Of a DNA stretch of 64,000 nucleotides, positions 10,654 to 17,875 are shown piece by piece. A program made the position numbers and the translations under genes. Source of the DNA: an uncultured Hyphomicrobiales bacterium (GTDB lineage Bacteria > Pseudomonadota > Alphaproteobacteria > Rhizobiales > Xanthobacteraceae); the NCBI GenBank assembly GCA_903878085.1, contig CAIRGJ010000002.1, forward strand, positions 1-64,000, written 5' to 3'. Each line of letters starts with the position of its first letter. Position 1 is the stretch's first letter. The notes beneath the pieces are model-generated. The model was given only the letters and a program-made list of their open reading frames with translations, was not told the DNA's origin and ran no database searches.

Positions 10654-11376
10654 ATGTCGTTCCGCAACTCAGTCACCATCATTGCATCGCCGCGGCCGCG
10701 CGTCGGCAAGACTTTGCTGGCGCGGCTGCTGGTGGATTTTCATATTCACGAGGGCCGCAGGGTGGCGGCCTTCGATCTCAATTCCGGCGAGGGCACGCTG
10801 GCGCAATTCGCGCCGGAGCATGCCGCCGTGGCGGAAATCGGCGATATCCAGGGTCAGATGGCGCTGTTCGATCGTCTGGTCGCGGAGGACGATGCCGCCA
10901 AGATCGTCGATCTCGGGCAAGAACGATTCGAAGAGTTTTTTGCCTTGGCGCGCCGCATCGGCTTTGCCGAGGAAGCGCAGCAGCGCGGCATCGCGCCGTC
11001 GGTCTTGTTCATCGCGACGCCGGACAGCACGTCGGTCGAAGCCTATGGACGGCTACGGAGCCGGATGCCGCAATTGACGCTGACGCCGGTGCACAATGAA
11101 TTGCTCGGCGCGGCGCCGCATCGCGACAAATATCCGATCGATGCGAAGGGCGGGACTCTGCTACGCTTTTCGGCGCTGGCGCCGGGCTTGCGCAAATATG
11201 TCGAAACGCCGCCATTCTCGTTCGCCGAGGCGCATCTTGCCAATGCGCGCAACATTCCGCTGGACACGCATATCGAACTGCAACGCTGGCTGCGCAAGAA
11301 TTACCTGGAGTTCCGGGAACTCGATTTGCGCATTTTGCTGGCCGATTTGCAGTCGTCGATCCGGCTCACGTCATAG
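10654..11376 (+). CDS. Divergent P-loop ATPase paired with the upstream ParA-like gene
   Basis: 240 residues from ATG 10654; the frame is open further upstream but that overlaps the preceding gene. The N-terminus NSVTIIASPRPRVGKTLLAR resembles a ParA-type Walker A in which the lysine-glycine pair of KGGVGKT is replaced by RPRVGKT, so the core GKT is kept and the signature lysine is lost. DLNSGEGTLAQFAP resembles the switch/Asp region of the upstream protein, suggesting an ancient duplication. Function unknown; probably co-transcribed with the gene before it. Confidence 0.7.
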   Translation: MSFRNSVTIIASPRPRVGKTLLARLLVDFHIHEGRRVAAFDLNSGEGTLAQFAPEHAAVAEIGDIQGQMALFDRLVAEDDAAKIVDLGQERFEEFFALARRIGFAEEAQQRGIAPSVLFIATPDSTSVEAYGRLRSRMPQLTLTPVHNELLGAAPHRDKYPIDAKGGTLLRFSALAPGLRKYVETPPFSFAEAHLANARNIPLDTHIELQRWLRKNYLEFRELDLRILLADLQSSIRLTS

Positions 11377-11465
11377 TTCCAATTTCTAAACAGCCATTTT
11401 GAAGACGATCTTAGCGTTTGGCGCCGTTCATCGGAAACCAATTTGGATTACGTTAATGGAACCAC

Positions 11466-11490
11466 GGAACGAAACTGGAGGTTGGACGTT
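11466..11490 (+). promoter_or_regulatory. Candidate sigma-EcfG (general stress) promoter
   Basis: GGAAC at 11466-11470 and CGTT at 11487-11490 with a 16-nt spacer match the alphaproteobacterial EcfG consensus (GGAAC-N16/17-CGTT). The predicted start of transcription (about 11496) would leave a leader of about 45 nt before the microprotein ATG at 11541. The match is by eye, with no background rate calculated. Confidence 0.6.
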
Positions 11491-11540
11491 CCCGTGCAGA
11501 CTTCCCGCGCGCCACTTCGCGCCAACGAGGAGGCTACGCC

Positions 11541-11657
11541 ATGTGGATATCGCTGTTCACCATCGTGATCGCCATCGCTCTTGGTTTTGGCCTCGGCGCC
11601 GTTGCCTTGGATTCCCAGGACGAAGCCAAGCCCGTCCGTAACTTCCGTCATCTGTAG
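11541..11657 (+). CDS. 38-residue single-span membrane microprotein
   Basis: Short gene with a near-ideal Shine-Dalgarno (GAGGAGG, 11527-11533, 7 nt before ATG). The peptide starts MWISLFTIVIAIALGFGLG, a single membrane helix of about 20 residues, followed by a charged tail with DSQDEAKP and ending NFRHL. It has its own candidate sigma-EcfG promoter upstream and a rho-independent terminator 28 nt downstream, so it looks like a stand-alone transcript. I do not recognise the family; a stress-response role is inferred only from the promoter. Confidence 0.7.
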   Translation: MWISLFTIVIAIALGFGLGAVALDSQDEAKPVRNFRHL

Positions 11658-11684
11658 ACCCCGCGTATCGGGAGCATTCCTTTG

Positions 11685-11711
11685 GGCGGCCAGAAGGCCG
11701 CCTACTTTTTG
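11685..11711 (+). terminator. Rho-independent terminator of the microprotein unit
   Basis: Stem GGCGGCC (11685-11691) / GGCCGCC (11696-11702), tetraloop AGAA, then a T-rich tail (TACTTTTT). It lies 28 nt beyond the microprotein stop and about 50 nt before the following MFS gene, separating the two. Confidence 0.75.
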
Positions 11712-11758
11712 TGTTTACGGCGGCCCACGAGCGGTGGAACTTTGTGATATTGAGGGGC

Positions 11759-13021
11759 ATGCCGCCGCCCTTGATGTTGTCGCGACGCTTTGCGCCTTTG
11801 TTCTGGTGCCAGTTCTTCGCGGCCTTTAACGACAATTTTCTCAAGACCGCGCTGGTCTTCCTCATCCTGTTCGGAAGTGGCGGCGCCGGGAGCGAAGCGC
11901 TGATCACGACCGCCAGCGCCATATTCATCGCGCCCTATTTTTTCCTGTCGGCATTGGGCGGCGAACTGGCCGACCGCTACGACAAGGCGCGGGTGGCGCA
12001 GGGACTGAAATTCGCCGAGATCTTCGTCGCCGGCTTGGCGGCGCTCGGTTATCAGCGCCAATCGGTGCCGATTTTGTTCGTCGCACTGGCGTGCTTCGGC
12101 GTGATCGCGGCGCTGTTCGGACCGCTCAAATACGGCATCCTGCCGGACCATTTGCGGCGCGAGCAATTGCCGTCTGGCAATGCGTTGATCGAAGGCGCGA
12201 CCTTCGTCGCCATTCTCACTGGCACCATCGTCGGCGGCTTGGCCGCGCGCGGCGGCGACAGCGCCGCCTTCGTCATGCTGGTGATGGGAATTGCGATTGC
12301 CTGCTGGGTTGCCAGCCTCTGGATTCCGTCGACCGGCGAAGGCGCGCCGCAGCTCAAGGTTTCCGCCAACATCGCCACGTCGACCGTGGCGATGATCCGG
12401 CATCTGCGCGCCGACAGCCGGCTGTGGTGGGGCGCGATGGTGACGAGCTGGTTCTGGCTGGTCGGCATCGTGGTGCTGTCGCTGCTGCCGCCGCTGATCA
12501 AGACGCTGATCGGCGGCAACGAGGACACCGTCACCGCCTATCTCGCGCTGTTTTCGATTGCGGTCGGCATAGGCTCCGGTCTGGCGGCGGCGATCGCGCG
12601 CGGCCGCATCGTGCTCAACACGACGCTGGCCGGCTGCGTGCTGCTCGGGCTGTTCGCGCTCGATCTCGGCTTTGCGACGCTGGGACTTATCCCGGCGGCG
12701 ACGCCGCAAGCGCCCGGCATGGTGTTTTCATCGACGTTGGGCATTCGCGTCGCCATCGACCTCGCCGGTCTGGCCATTGCCGGCGGGCTGTTCATCGTGC
12801 CGGCTTTTGCCGCGGTGCAGGCGTGGTCCGGCGCCGATTACCGCGCCCGCACGGTCGGCGCCGTCAATGTGCTCAATGCGGCCTTCATGACCGGCGGCAC
12901 CGTGCTGGTGGCGGTGCTGCAGAATTTCGGCGTCGGCGTGCCGAGGCTGTTCGTGCTGATCGGCGCGCTTACCTTGGTGGTCGCGGTTCTCATCCGCCGC
13001 ACCATGCCGGCGGCGACTTAA
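11759..13021 (+). CDS. MFS transporter, LplT-like (lysophospholipid transporter type)
   Basis: Polytopic inner-membrane protein of about 420 residues with some 11-12 hydrophobic segments. The opening RRFAPLFWCQFFAAFNDNFLKTALVFLILF and GGELADRYDKARVAQ are typical of the LplT-like MFS branch, which in E. coli flips lysophospholipids for the acyltransferase Aas and in many proteobacteria is fused to acyltransferase/AMP-ligase domains. Here it stands alone. Start is uncertain: ATG 11759 or ATG 11774, neither with an ideally spaced Shine-Dalgarno. Its stop overlaps the convergent lyase gene by 4 nt. Confidence 0.8.
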   Translation: MPPPLMLSRRFAPLFWCQFFAAFNDNFLKTALVFLILFGSGGAGSEALITTASAIFIAPYFFLSALGGELADRYDKARVAQGLKFAEIFVAGLAALGYQRQSVPILFVALACFGVIAALFGPLKYGILPDHLRREQLPSGNALIEGATFVAILTGTIVGGLAARGGDSAAFVMLVMGIAIACWVASLWIPSTGEGAPQLKVSANIATSTVAMIRHLRADSRLWWGAMVTSWFWLVGIVVLSLLPPLIKTLIGGNEDTVTAYLALFSIAVGIGSGLAAAIARGRIVLNTTLAGCVLLGLFALDLGFATLGLIPAATPQAPGMVFSSTLGIRVAIDLAGLAIAGGLFIVPAFAAVQAWSGADYRARTVGAVNVLNAAFMTGGTVLVAVLQNFGVGVPRLFVLIGALTLVVAVLIRRTMPAAT

Positions 13022-14370
13022 CCCTTCTTGCGCGCCGCCAGCACGCGGTCGACCATTTCGCCGGCCACGCCGAGATAATTGGCCGGGTCGACCATCTTCT
13101 CCAGCTGCGCGCGGGTGGCGTGCTTGCTGATTTCCTTGTCCTCGACCAGGAGATCGATCAGCGGCCGTCCGGTCTTCACGACGAGGCGGCAGACGTCATA
13201 GACCATGTCATGCGCGATGTTGCGGCCGAGCGTCGGCCCCAGTCCCATCATCACCGCTTCCGACATGATGAGGCCCTTGGTGATGCCGAGGTTCTCGCTC
13301 ATCTTCTTCTCGTTGACCTGCAGGCCGCTGACCACGAACTTGGTCTGCGCCAGCGCACCGGCCGACAGCATGAAGATTTCCGGCAGCGCGATCCATTCGA
13401 TTTCCCACGGCCCGGTGGCGCGTTCGTGGTCCTCGATCATGGCTTCCAGCAACGCGGCCACGAGCTGGCGCACCATGCCGGTTTGCGCGGTGATGTAGAC
13501 CGACGAGATCGGGTTGCGCTTCTGCGGCATCGTGCTCGACGAGCCGCGCCCTTCATGGAACGGCTCGTAGACTTCCTCGACTTCGGTCTGCATCAAGAGC
13601 TTCACGTCGAACGCGATCTTGCCGCAGGAGCCGGTGACCAGGCCGAGGAAGCAGCCGACCTCGGCGATGCAGTCGCGAATGGTGTGCCAAGTGGCAACCG
13701 GCTGGCCGAGCTTGAGCTCCTTGCACAGCTCCTCCTGGCATTTCAGGCCGTCTTTGCCGAGCGACGACAGCGTGCCGGCGGCGCCGCCGAATTCGGCGAC
13801 CAGCAGACGCGGCTTGAGTTCTTTCAGGCGCTGCTTGTGGCGCTCGAAGCCGGCGAGCATCGTTGCCATCTTGTAGCCGAAGGTAATCGGCACCGCCTGC
13901 TGCAGGTTGCTGCGCCCGGCCATCGGCGTGTCGCGGTATTTCTTGGCCAGCTCGGCCAGCGCGTCGCAGATGCCGTCGATTTCTTGTCCGACGATCTCAA
14001 GCGCCTCGCGGAGCACCATGACGGTGGCGGTGTCGGTGATGTCCTGGGTGGTGGCGCCCCAGTGCGACCACTCGCCGAGGCCGTCCTTGCACAGCTTTAC
14101 GAGTTGTTGAACGACAGGAAGCACCGGGTAGCCGATGCGCTCGGTGGCTTCCTTGAGTTTCACCATGTCGATTTTGTCGGCGGTGCAGTGCTTGACGATC
14201 TCGTCGCAGGCTTCCTTCGGGATGATGCCGAGCTTGGCCTGGGCGCGGGCCAGCGCCGCCTCGAAGTCGAGATATTTTTGCACCCGGTTCTCGTCCGAGA
14301 ACACGTTCCGCATTGCGGGCGTGGTGAAAATGTCGCGGAACACCGCGGAATCGAGAAGGGTCGAGGGCAT
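13018..14370 (-). CDS. Fumarase/aspartase-superfamily lyase (PcaB / adenylosuccinate lyase-like)
   Basis: 450-residue soluble homotetramer-type enzyme. The superfamily signature GSSSTMPQKRNP is at residues 276-287 and the TTQD substrate loop at 107-110; a C-terminal helical domain follows. The family splits into adenylosuccinate lyase and 3-carboxy-cis,cis-muconate cycloisomerase (PcaB); the spacing and the neighbourhood (RidA, a carboxymuconolactone-decarboxylase-like protein, ABC transporter) favour a PcaB-like catabolic enzyme over true PurB, but the substrate cannot be fixed from sequence. Divergent from the RidA gene (111-nt gap). Confidence 0.8.
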   Translation of the reverse strand: MPSTLLDSAVFRDIFTTPAMRNVFSDENRVQKYLDFEAALARAQAKLGIIPKEACDEIVKHCTADKIDMVKLKEATERIGYPVLPVVQQLVKLCKDGLGEWSHWGATTQDITDTATVMVLREALEIVGQEIDGICDALAELAKKYRDTPMAGRSNLQQAVPITFGYKMATMLAGFERHKQRLKELKPRLLVAEFGGAAGTLSSLGKDGLKCQEELCKELKLGQPVATWHTIRDCIAEVGCFLGLVTGSCGKIAFDVKLLMQTEVEEVYEPFHEGRGSSSTMPQKRNPISSVYITAQTGMVRQLVAALLEAMIEDHERATGPWEIEWIALPEIFMLSAGALAQTKFVVSGLQVNEKKMSENLGITKGLIMSEAVMMGLGPTLGRNIAHDMVYDVCRLVVKTGRPLIDLLVEDKEISKHATRAQLEKMVDPANYLGVAGEMVDRVLAARKKG

Positions 14371-14481
14371 GCAGGTCTCCCGGGGAATGTGGGGCGCACC
14401 CTAACGTTTCTTGTGGGCCGATCAACCTGTTGCGCTCGGCGGTGTTTCCGTCCCAAATAGTCCGCCGCCAGGGAGGCCCTT

Positions 14482-14937
14482 ATGAACGTCAACGCCAAGC
14501 AGCAACGAAGTTTCACGCTGGAGCCGGTGCATCCGAAGCCGGACCAGGCGCACACCATGCCTTACGCCCCGGCGGTCCATATCGTCGGCGCCTGCGACCT
14601 GATGTTCCTGTCGGGCGCGACGCCGTCGCCGCTCTACCACAAGCATCCGCACGTCGAATCCGAGCACGTGCATCCGCACAGTATCGAGGAGCAGACCGAC
14701 CGGGCGATGGAGGCCATCAAGTCGATCCTCGACCATAGCGGCGCGACCTGGCGCGATGTCGTGAAGGTGACGAAATACCTCACCGACTTCCGCGAAGCCG
14801 ATGCCATGCACAAGACCATGCATAAATATTTCGGCGACTGGCGGCCGGCCTCAACGACGGTGTGCATCAATTCGCTGTCGTCGCCCGGCGCGCGCATCGA
14901 GCTCGATATGATCGTCGCGCTGCCGAAGAAGGGGTAA
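14482..14937 (+). CDS. RidA family protein (YjgF/YER057c/UK114)
   Basis: 151 residues. RidA proteins are trimers that hydrolyse reactive enamine/imine intermediates from PLP enzymes or act in catabolic deamination pathways. Family features are LMFLSGATPSPLY, EEQTDRAMEAIKSIL, DVVKVTKYLTDF and the C-terminal SPGARIELDMIVALP, whose arginine is the usual carboxylate-binding residue. The N-terminal 25 residues and a His-rich insert (about 52-67) are longer than in canonical RidA. The gene is divergent from the lyase and has a Shine-Dalgarno-like GGGAGG upstream. Confidence 0.88.
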   Translation: MNVNAKQQRSFTLEPVHPKPDQAHTMPYAPAVHIVGACDLMFLSGATPSPLYHKHPHVESEHVHPHSIEEQTDRAMEAIKSILDHSGATWRDVVKVTKYLTDFREADAMHKTMHKYFGDWRPASTTVCINSLSSPGARIELDMIVALPKKG

Positions 14938-14944
14938 TTTCTTG

Positions 14945-15066
14945 TCATCACCGGGCTTGTCCCGGTGATCCCGCTTAGGAGGGCACTGTGCGTCCCTAAG
15001 CGAGATGGCCGGGACATAGGCGTCGCTAAGCGACGCCGTCCTTTGGACGGCTATGCCCGGCCATGA
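14945..15066. repeat. Composite palindromic repeat (REP-like family 1, copy A)
   Basis: Nested inverted repeats: TCACCGGG...CCCGGTGA (about 14948-14968), GGCGTCGC...GCGACGCC (15019-15036), CGTCC...GGACG, and outer ATGGCCGGGACA...TGCCCGGCCATGACA. It lies between two converging genes (RidA and hydrolase). Related copies lie at 21260-21286, 22711-22752, 36695-36796 and 54111-54136. Confidence 0.75.
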
Positions 15067-15074
15067 CAAAATAG

Positions 15075-16136
15075 CTACCCCAGCTGCTCCTTCATCCAAT
15101 CCGCGCTCTGCGACCGCCAGCGATAGGCGCGGTTGTTGGCGATGTGGTTGCCGTCCTCGATCATCATCAGCACCACCGGGCCTTTGACCTCGCGCGCCAG
15201 CCGCTCGGCGTCGGCGGCAGGGATCACGCGATCGAGCCGGCCGTTCACGATGTAAATCGGACAGGTGATGTTCTGCGCGATGCCGACCAGCGTCAGCGTC
15301 TGGGCGTTCTTGCGTGCTTCCTCGACGGTCTTGCAGTGGCTGCGGATGCGGAAGGTTTCGCGCGTCAACTCGGGGATCGTGTCGAAGGCGGCGCCGAAGT
15401 CGAACGGACCGCCAAGCGCGATGCAGGCCTTGATGCGTTTCTCGAACGCCGTGGCGCGCGCCGCGTAATAGCCGCCGAGGCTGACGCCCCACATGCCGAT
15501 GCGCTTGGTGTCGAGATCGCTGCGGGTCTCGATGTAGTCGATCACGGCCTTGACCGGCACTTCGAAGTCGCCGCGGATCGGAATGTCGTATTGCGCCTCG
15601 CCCTGGCCGGGGCCTTCGAACACCAAAATCGCCATGCCGCGCGCCAGGAACGGCGCTTCGTAGGCCTCGGTTTCCTCTTTGGTCGAGTCGAGGCCGACCG
15701 CCATCACCACCACCGGCGGTTTGTCGACGCCGACAGGTTTGCGAAGAATGCCGGCCAGCGTTTTTCCCTCGTAAGGAATCTCGACGCACTCGCCCGGCGG
15801 CGACAGATGCGGCAGCGCCAGTTGGCGGCATTCGATTTGCTTCTTGTGCGCGGCTTTCATTTGCACCGGATCGTGCGCGAACAGGAACGAACCGAAATGG
15901 TAGTAGACCGCGGCGCGTTGCAGGCATTCGCCGGCGGTGAGAAAATGCTTCTCCGCCAGAGCCTGGCGGCCGATCTGCTCGTGCAGCGCGCCGCGCTCCG
16001 ACCAGGCCTTGCACCAGTCGTCGTAGCTCGTCAGCGACTTGACGATGTCTTCGAAATCGGTGAGCGCCACGCCATTGGCGACGACGCGCGCGCCCCAATG
16101 CGAAACCGCGGCCTTGAGCAAGGAATCGGATGACAT
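15075..16136 (-). CDS. Alpha/beta hydrolase, dihydroxypseudooxynicotine-hydrolase-like
   Basis: 353-residue protein with an N-terminal helical region (1-110) and a C-terminal alpha/beta-hydrolase fold. Catalytic triad candidates: Ser219 in GMWGVSLGGYYA, Asp302 in NGRLDRVIP and His331 in EDGNHIANN. The architecture resembles C-C or ester hydrolases such as 2,6-dihydroxypseudooxynicotine hydrolase and FrsA-like enzymes. It is the last gene of a leftward run that encodes an ABC importer and a CMD-family protein, so it probably acts on the imported compound. Substrate unknown. Confidence 0.8.
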   Translation of the reverse strand: MSSDSLLKAAVSHWGARVVANGVALTDFEDIVKSLTSYDDWCKAWSERGALHEQIGRQALAEKHFLTAGECLQRAAVYYHFGSFLFAHDPVQMKAAHKKQIECRQLALPHLSPPGECVEIPYEGKTLAGILRKPVGVDKPPVVVMAVGLDSTKEETEAYEAPFLARGMAILVFEGPGQGEAQYDIPIRGDFEVPVKAVIDYIETRSDLDTKRIGMWGVSLGGYYAARATAFEKRIKACIALGGPFDFGAAFDTIPELTRETFRIRSHCKTVEEARKNAQTLTLVGIAQNITCPIYIVNGRLDRVIPAADAERLAREVKGPVVLMMIEDGNHIANNRAYRWRSQSADWMKEQLG

Positions 16137-16161
16137 AATTGATAACCTCTTGGTGTGAAAT

Positions 16162-16986
16162 TCAGGATTGGCCGCGGCGGTACCAAGGCATGAAGTACCG
16201 CGTGCACCAGTTCACCAGCAACTCGAAGCCGACGCCGAAGCCGGCCAGCAGCAGCACGCCGACGAAGGCCTCGTTGTGGTGATAGGTGCGGGAATTCAGC
16301 AGAATGTAATAGCCGACGCCGCCGATGGAAAGGAAGAACTCCGCGACCACCGCGCCGATCAGCGCCCGCCCGGCAGCAAGCCGGATACCGGCGAGCAGAT
16401 AGGGCATCGACGCCGGCAGCACCAGGCCGAACAGCGTGCTCAAGCGGGTGGCGCGGAATGAGCGCGCGACTTCAAGATATTCGCGCGGCACCGTGCGCGC
16501 GCCGTCGGCGACATTCATGATGATGGCGAAGATCGCGGCAAAGATGATGGTCGCAATGCGGGTATTGGCGGAATAGCCGAACCACAACGAGAACAACGGC
16601 AGCACGATGATCATCGGGATGGCGTTGAAGCCGTTGATGTAGTGCCTTATCGCGCGGTCGAAGCTCAGGCTGCGGCCCATCACCACGCCGATCACGGTGC
16701 CGAACACCAGCGTGACGCCGAGGCCTTCGGCGACCGCCAACAGTGTCGCGCCGGTGGCTTTAAGAAACGCCGGATCGACGATCACACGCGGGATCGCCAG
16801 CACGATCGTGCTCGGCTTGGCGACATAGGCCGGCGCAAAGGCGCGGACGATGAATTCCCACGCCAAGAGGATGACGACGCCGGTGATGACGCGCGGCAGA
16901 TAGGTGTCGGCCAAGCGGCCGCTCGCGGCCTTTGCTTTTCGCGGCGCCACGACCGGGGATGCAACGCCGATGCTCTGTCCGGACAT
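16162..16986 (-). CDS. ABC transporter permease (SsuC/TauC/NitT family), second copy
   Basis: 274-residue inner-membrane permease with six predicted spans and a cytoplasmic EAA-type loop around VARSFRATRLSTLFGLVLPASMP. The family imports sulfonates, taurine, nitrate or thiamine-precursor-like molecules. The ATG lies 3 nt after the stop of the first permease gene and has a GGAGG Shine-Dalgarno. The two permeases likely form a heterodimer with the ATPase encoded upstream. Confidence 0.9.
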   Translation of the reverse strand: MSGQSIGVASPVVAPRKAKAASGRLADTYLPRVITGVVILLAWEFIVRAFAPAYVAKPSTIVLAIPRVIVDPAFLKATGATLLAVAEGLGVTLVFGTVIGVVMGRSLSFDRAIRHYINGFNAIPMIIVLPLFSLWFGYSANTRIATIIFAAIFAIIMNVADGARTVPREYLEVARSFRATRLSTLFGLVLPASMPYLLAGIRLAAGRALIGAVVAEFFLSIGGVGYYILLNSRTYHHNEAFVGVLLLAGFGVGFELLVNWCTRYFMPWYRRGQS

Positions 16987-16989
16987 CGG

Positions 16990-17742
16990 CTATTGCCTCC
17001 AGCGGGCGAAATGCTGCTCGATCTTGAGGCCGAGCCGCATCAAGGCAACGCCGATCAGTCCGATCAGCAGGATCGAGGCATAGACGCCGCCGGTATCGAA
17101 ATTCTGCGACGCGGTCATGATGAGCTGGCCCAAGCCGGTCGACGACAAGAAGAACTCGGCCGCGATCATGCCGACCAGCGCGCGGCCGATCGCCTGGCGC
17201 ACGCCGGTCATGGCGTAAGGCAGCGTGTAGGGCAGCATCACCTCGCGCCACAGCGCCCATTCGCTGGAGCGATATGATTTTGCCACCTCGATGAGTTCCG
17301 GCTTGATGCTGCGCGCGCCTTCGACGGTGTTGTAGAGCACCGGAAACACCGCGAACAAAAACACCACCAGCACCTTCGGCACGAAGCCGAAGCCCATGAT
17401 CGACAGGATGAACGGAATCAGCGCCACCATCGGCGTGGCGTAGAGCACCATGATGTAAGGTTCGGTGCCAACCCGCAGCACCCGCACCCGCGCCAGCAGC
17501 ATGCCGACGGGCATGCCGACGGCGAGCGCCAGCACGAAACCGGTTGAAAACAGAATCGCGGAATCGAGCAGCTGGTTGAGAAATTCCCGCGTCTGGATCA
17601 GTTGCCAGAGCTTCACCAGCGTCGCCGAGAACGGCACCATGAAGGCGGCGCTGGTCGAACGTCCGGCAATCTCCCACAGCGCGATGCCGGCGATGAGGCT
17701 GAGCCAGAACGGCGCGTGGCGGCGGAGGGTGGTGTTTAGCAC
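16990..17742 (-). CDS. ABC transporter permease (SsuC/TauC/NitT family), first copy
   Basis: 250-residue inner-membrane permease, start codon GTG at 17740-17742 with AGGA upstream (no closer ATG fits). Six predicted spans and an EAA-like loop (VAKSYRSSEWALWREVMLPYTLP, about 158-180). It pairs with the following permease. A palindromic repeat (17763-17851) fills the 133-nt gap between this gene and the binding-protein gene. Confidence 0.9.
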   Translation of the reverse strand: MLNTTLRRHAPFWLSLIAGIALWEIAGRSTSAAFMVPFSATLVKLWQLIQTREFLNQLLDSAILFSTGFVLALAVGMPVGMLLARVRVLRVGTEPYIMVLYATPMVALIPFILSIMGFGFVPKVLVVFLFAVFPVLYNTVEGARSIKPELIEVAKSYRSSEWALWREVMLPYTLPYAMTGVRQAIGRALVGMIAAEFFLSSTGLGQLIMTASQNFDTGGVYASILLIGLIGVALMRLGLKIEQHFARWRQ

Positions 17743-17762
17743 GAATGTCCTGCTTGCTTGGT

Positions 17763-17851
17763 GTCATCGTCCGCGAAGGCGGACGATCCAGCCCTACTTT
17801 ATGCACGCGAAGCGCTGGGTCCCCACTTTCGCGGGGACGACGATCTCGGGT
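17763..17851. repeat. REP-like family 2 element inside the ABC operon
   Basis: Ends with GGGTCCCCACTTTCGCGGGG followed by ACGAC, matching the right half of the element at 33027-33122; the left end contains CGTCCGCGAAGGCGGACG, an inverted repeat. It lies between the binding-protein and permease genes and could form a strong hairpin in the transcript. Confidence 0.7.
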
Positions 17852-17875
17852 TTATCGGCAGATGTCAGGCGATGA

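Noticed and set aside
9840-11376. Plasmid- or phage-derived partition locus next to a tRNA (integration site)
   Set aside because: No integrase, no att-like duplication of the tRNA 3' end by eye, no parB, and codon use like the neighbours.
12091-14460. 789-codon open frame on the plus strand
   Set aside because: Runs across the MFS gene in another frame and antisense through the lyase gene; no domain and no ribosome site.
14945-15066. Possible small RNA gene or riboswitch
   Set aside because: The structure is explained by nested palindromes shared with other intergenic copies; no promoter or family match.
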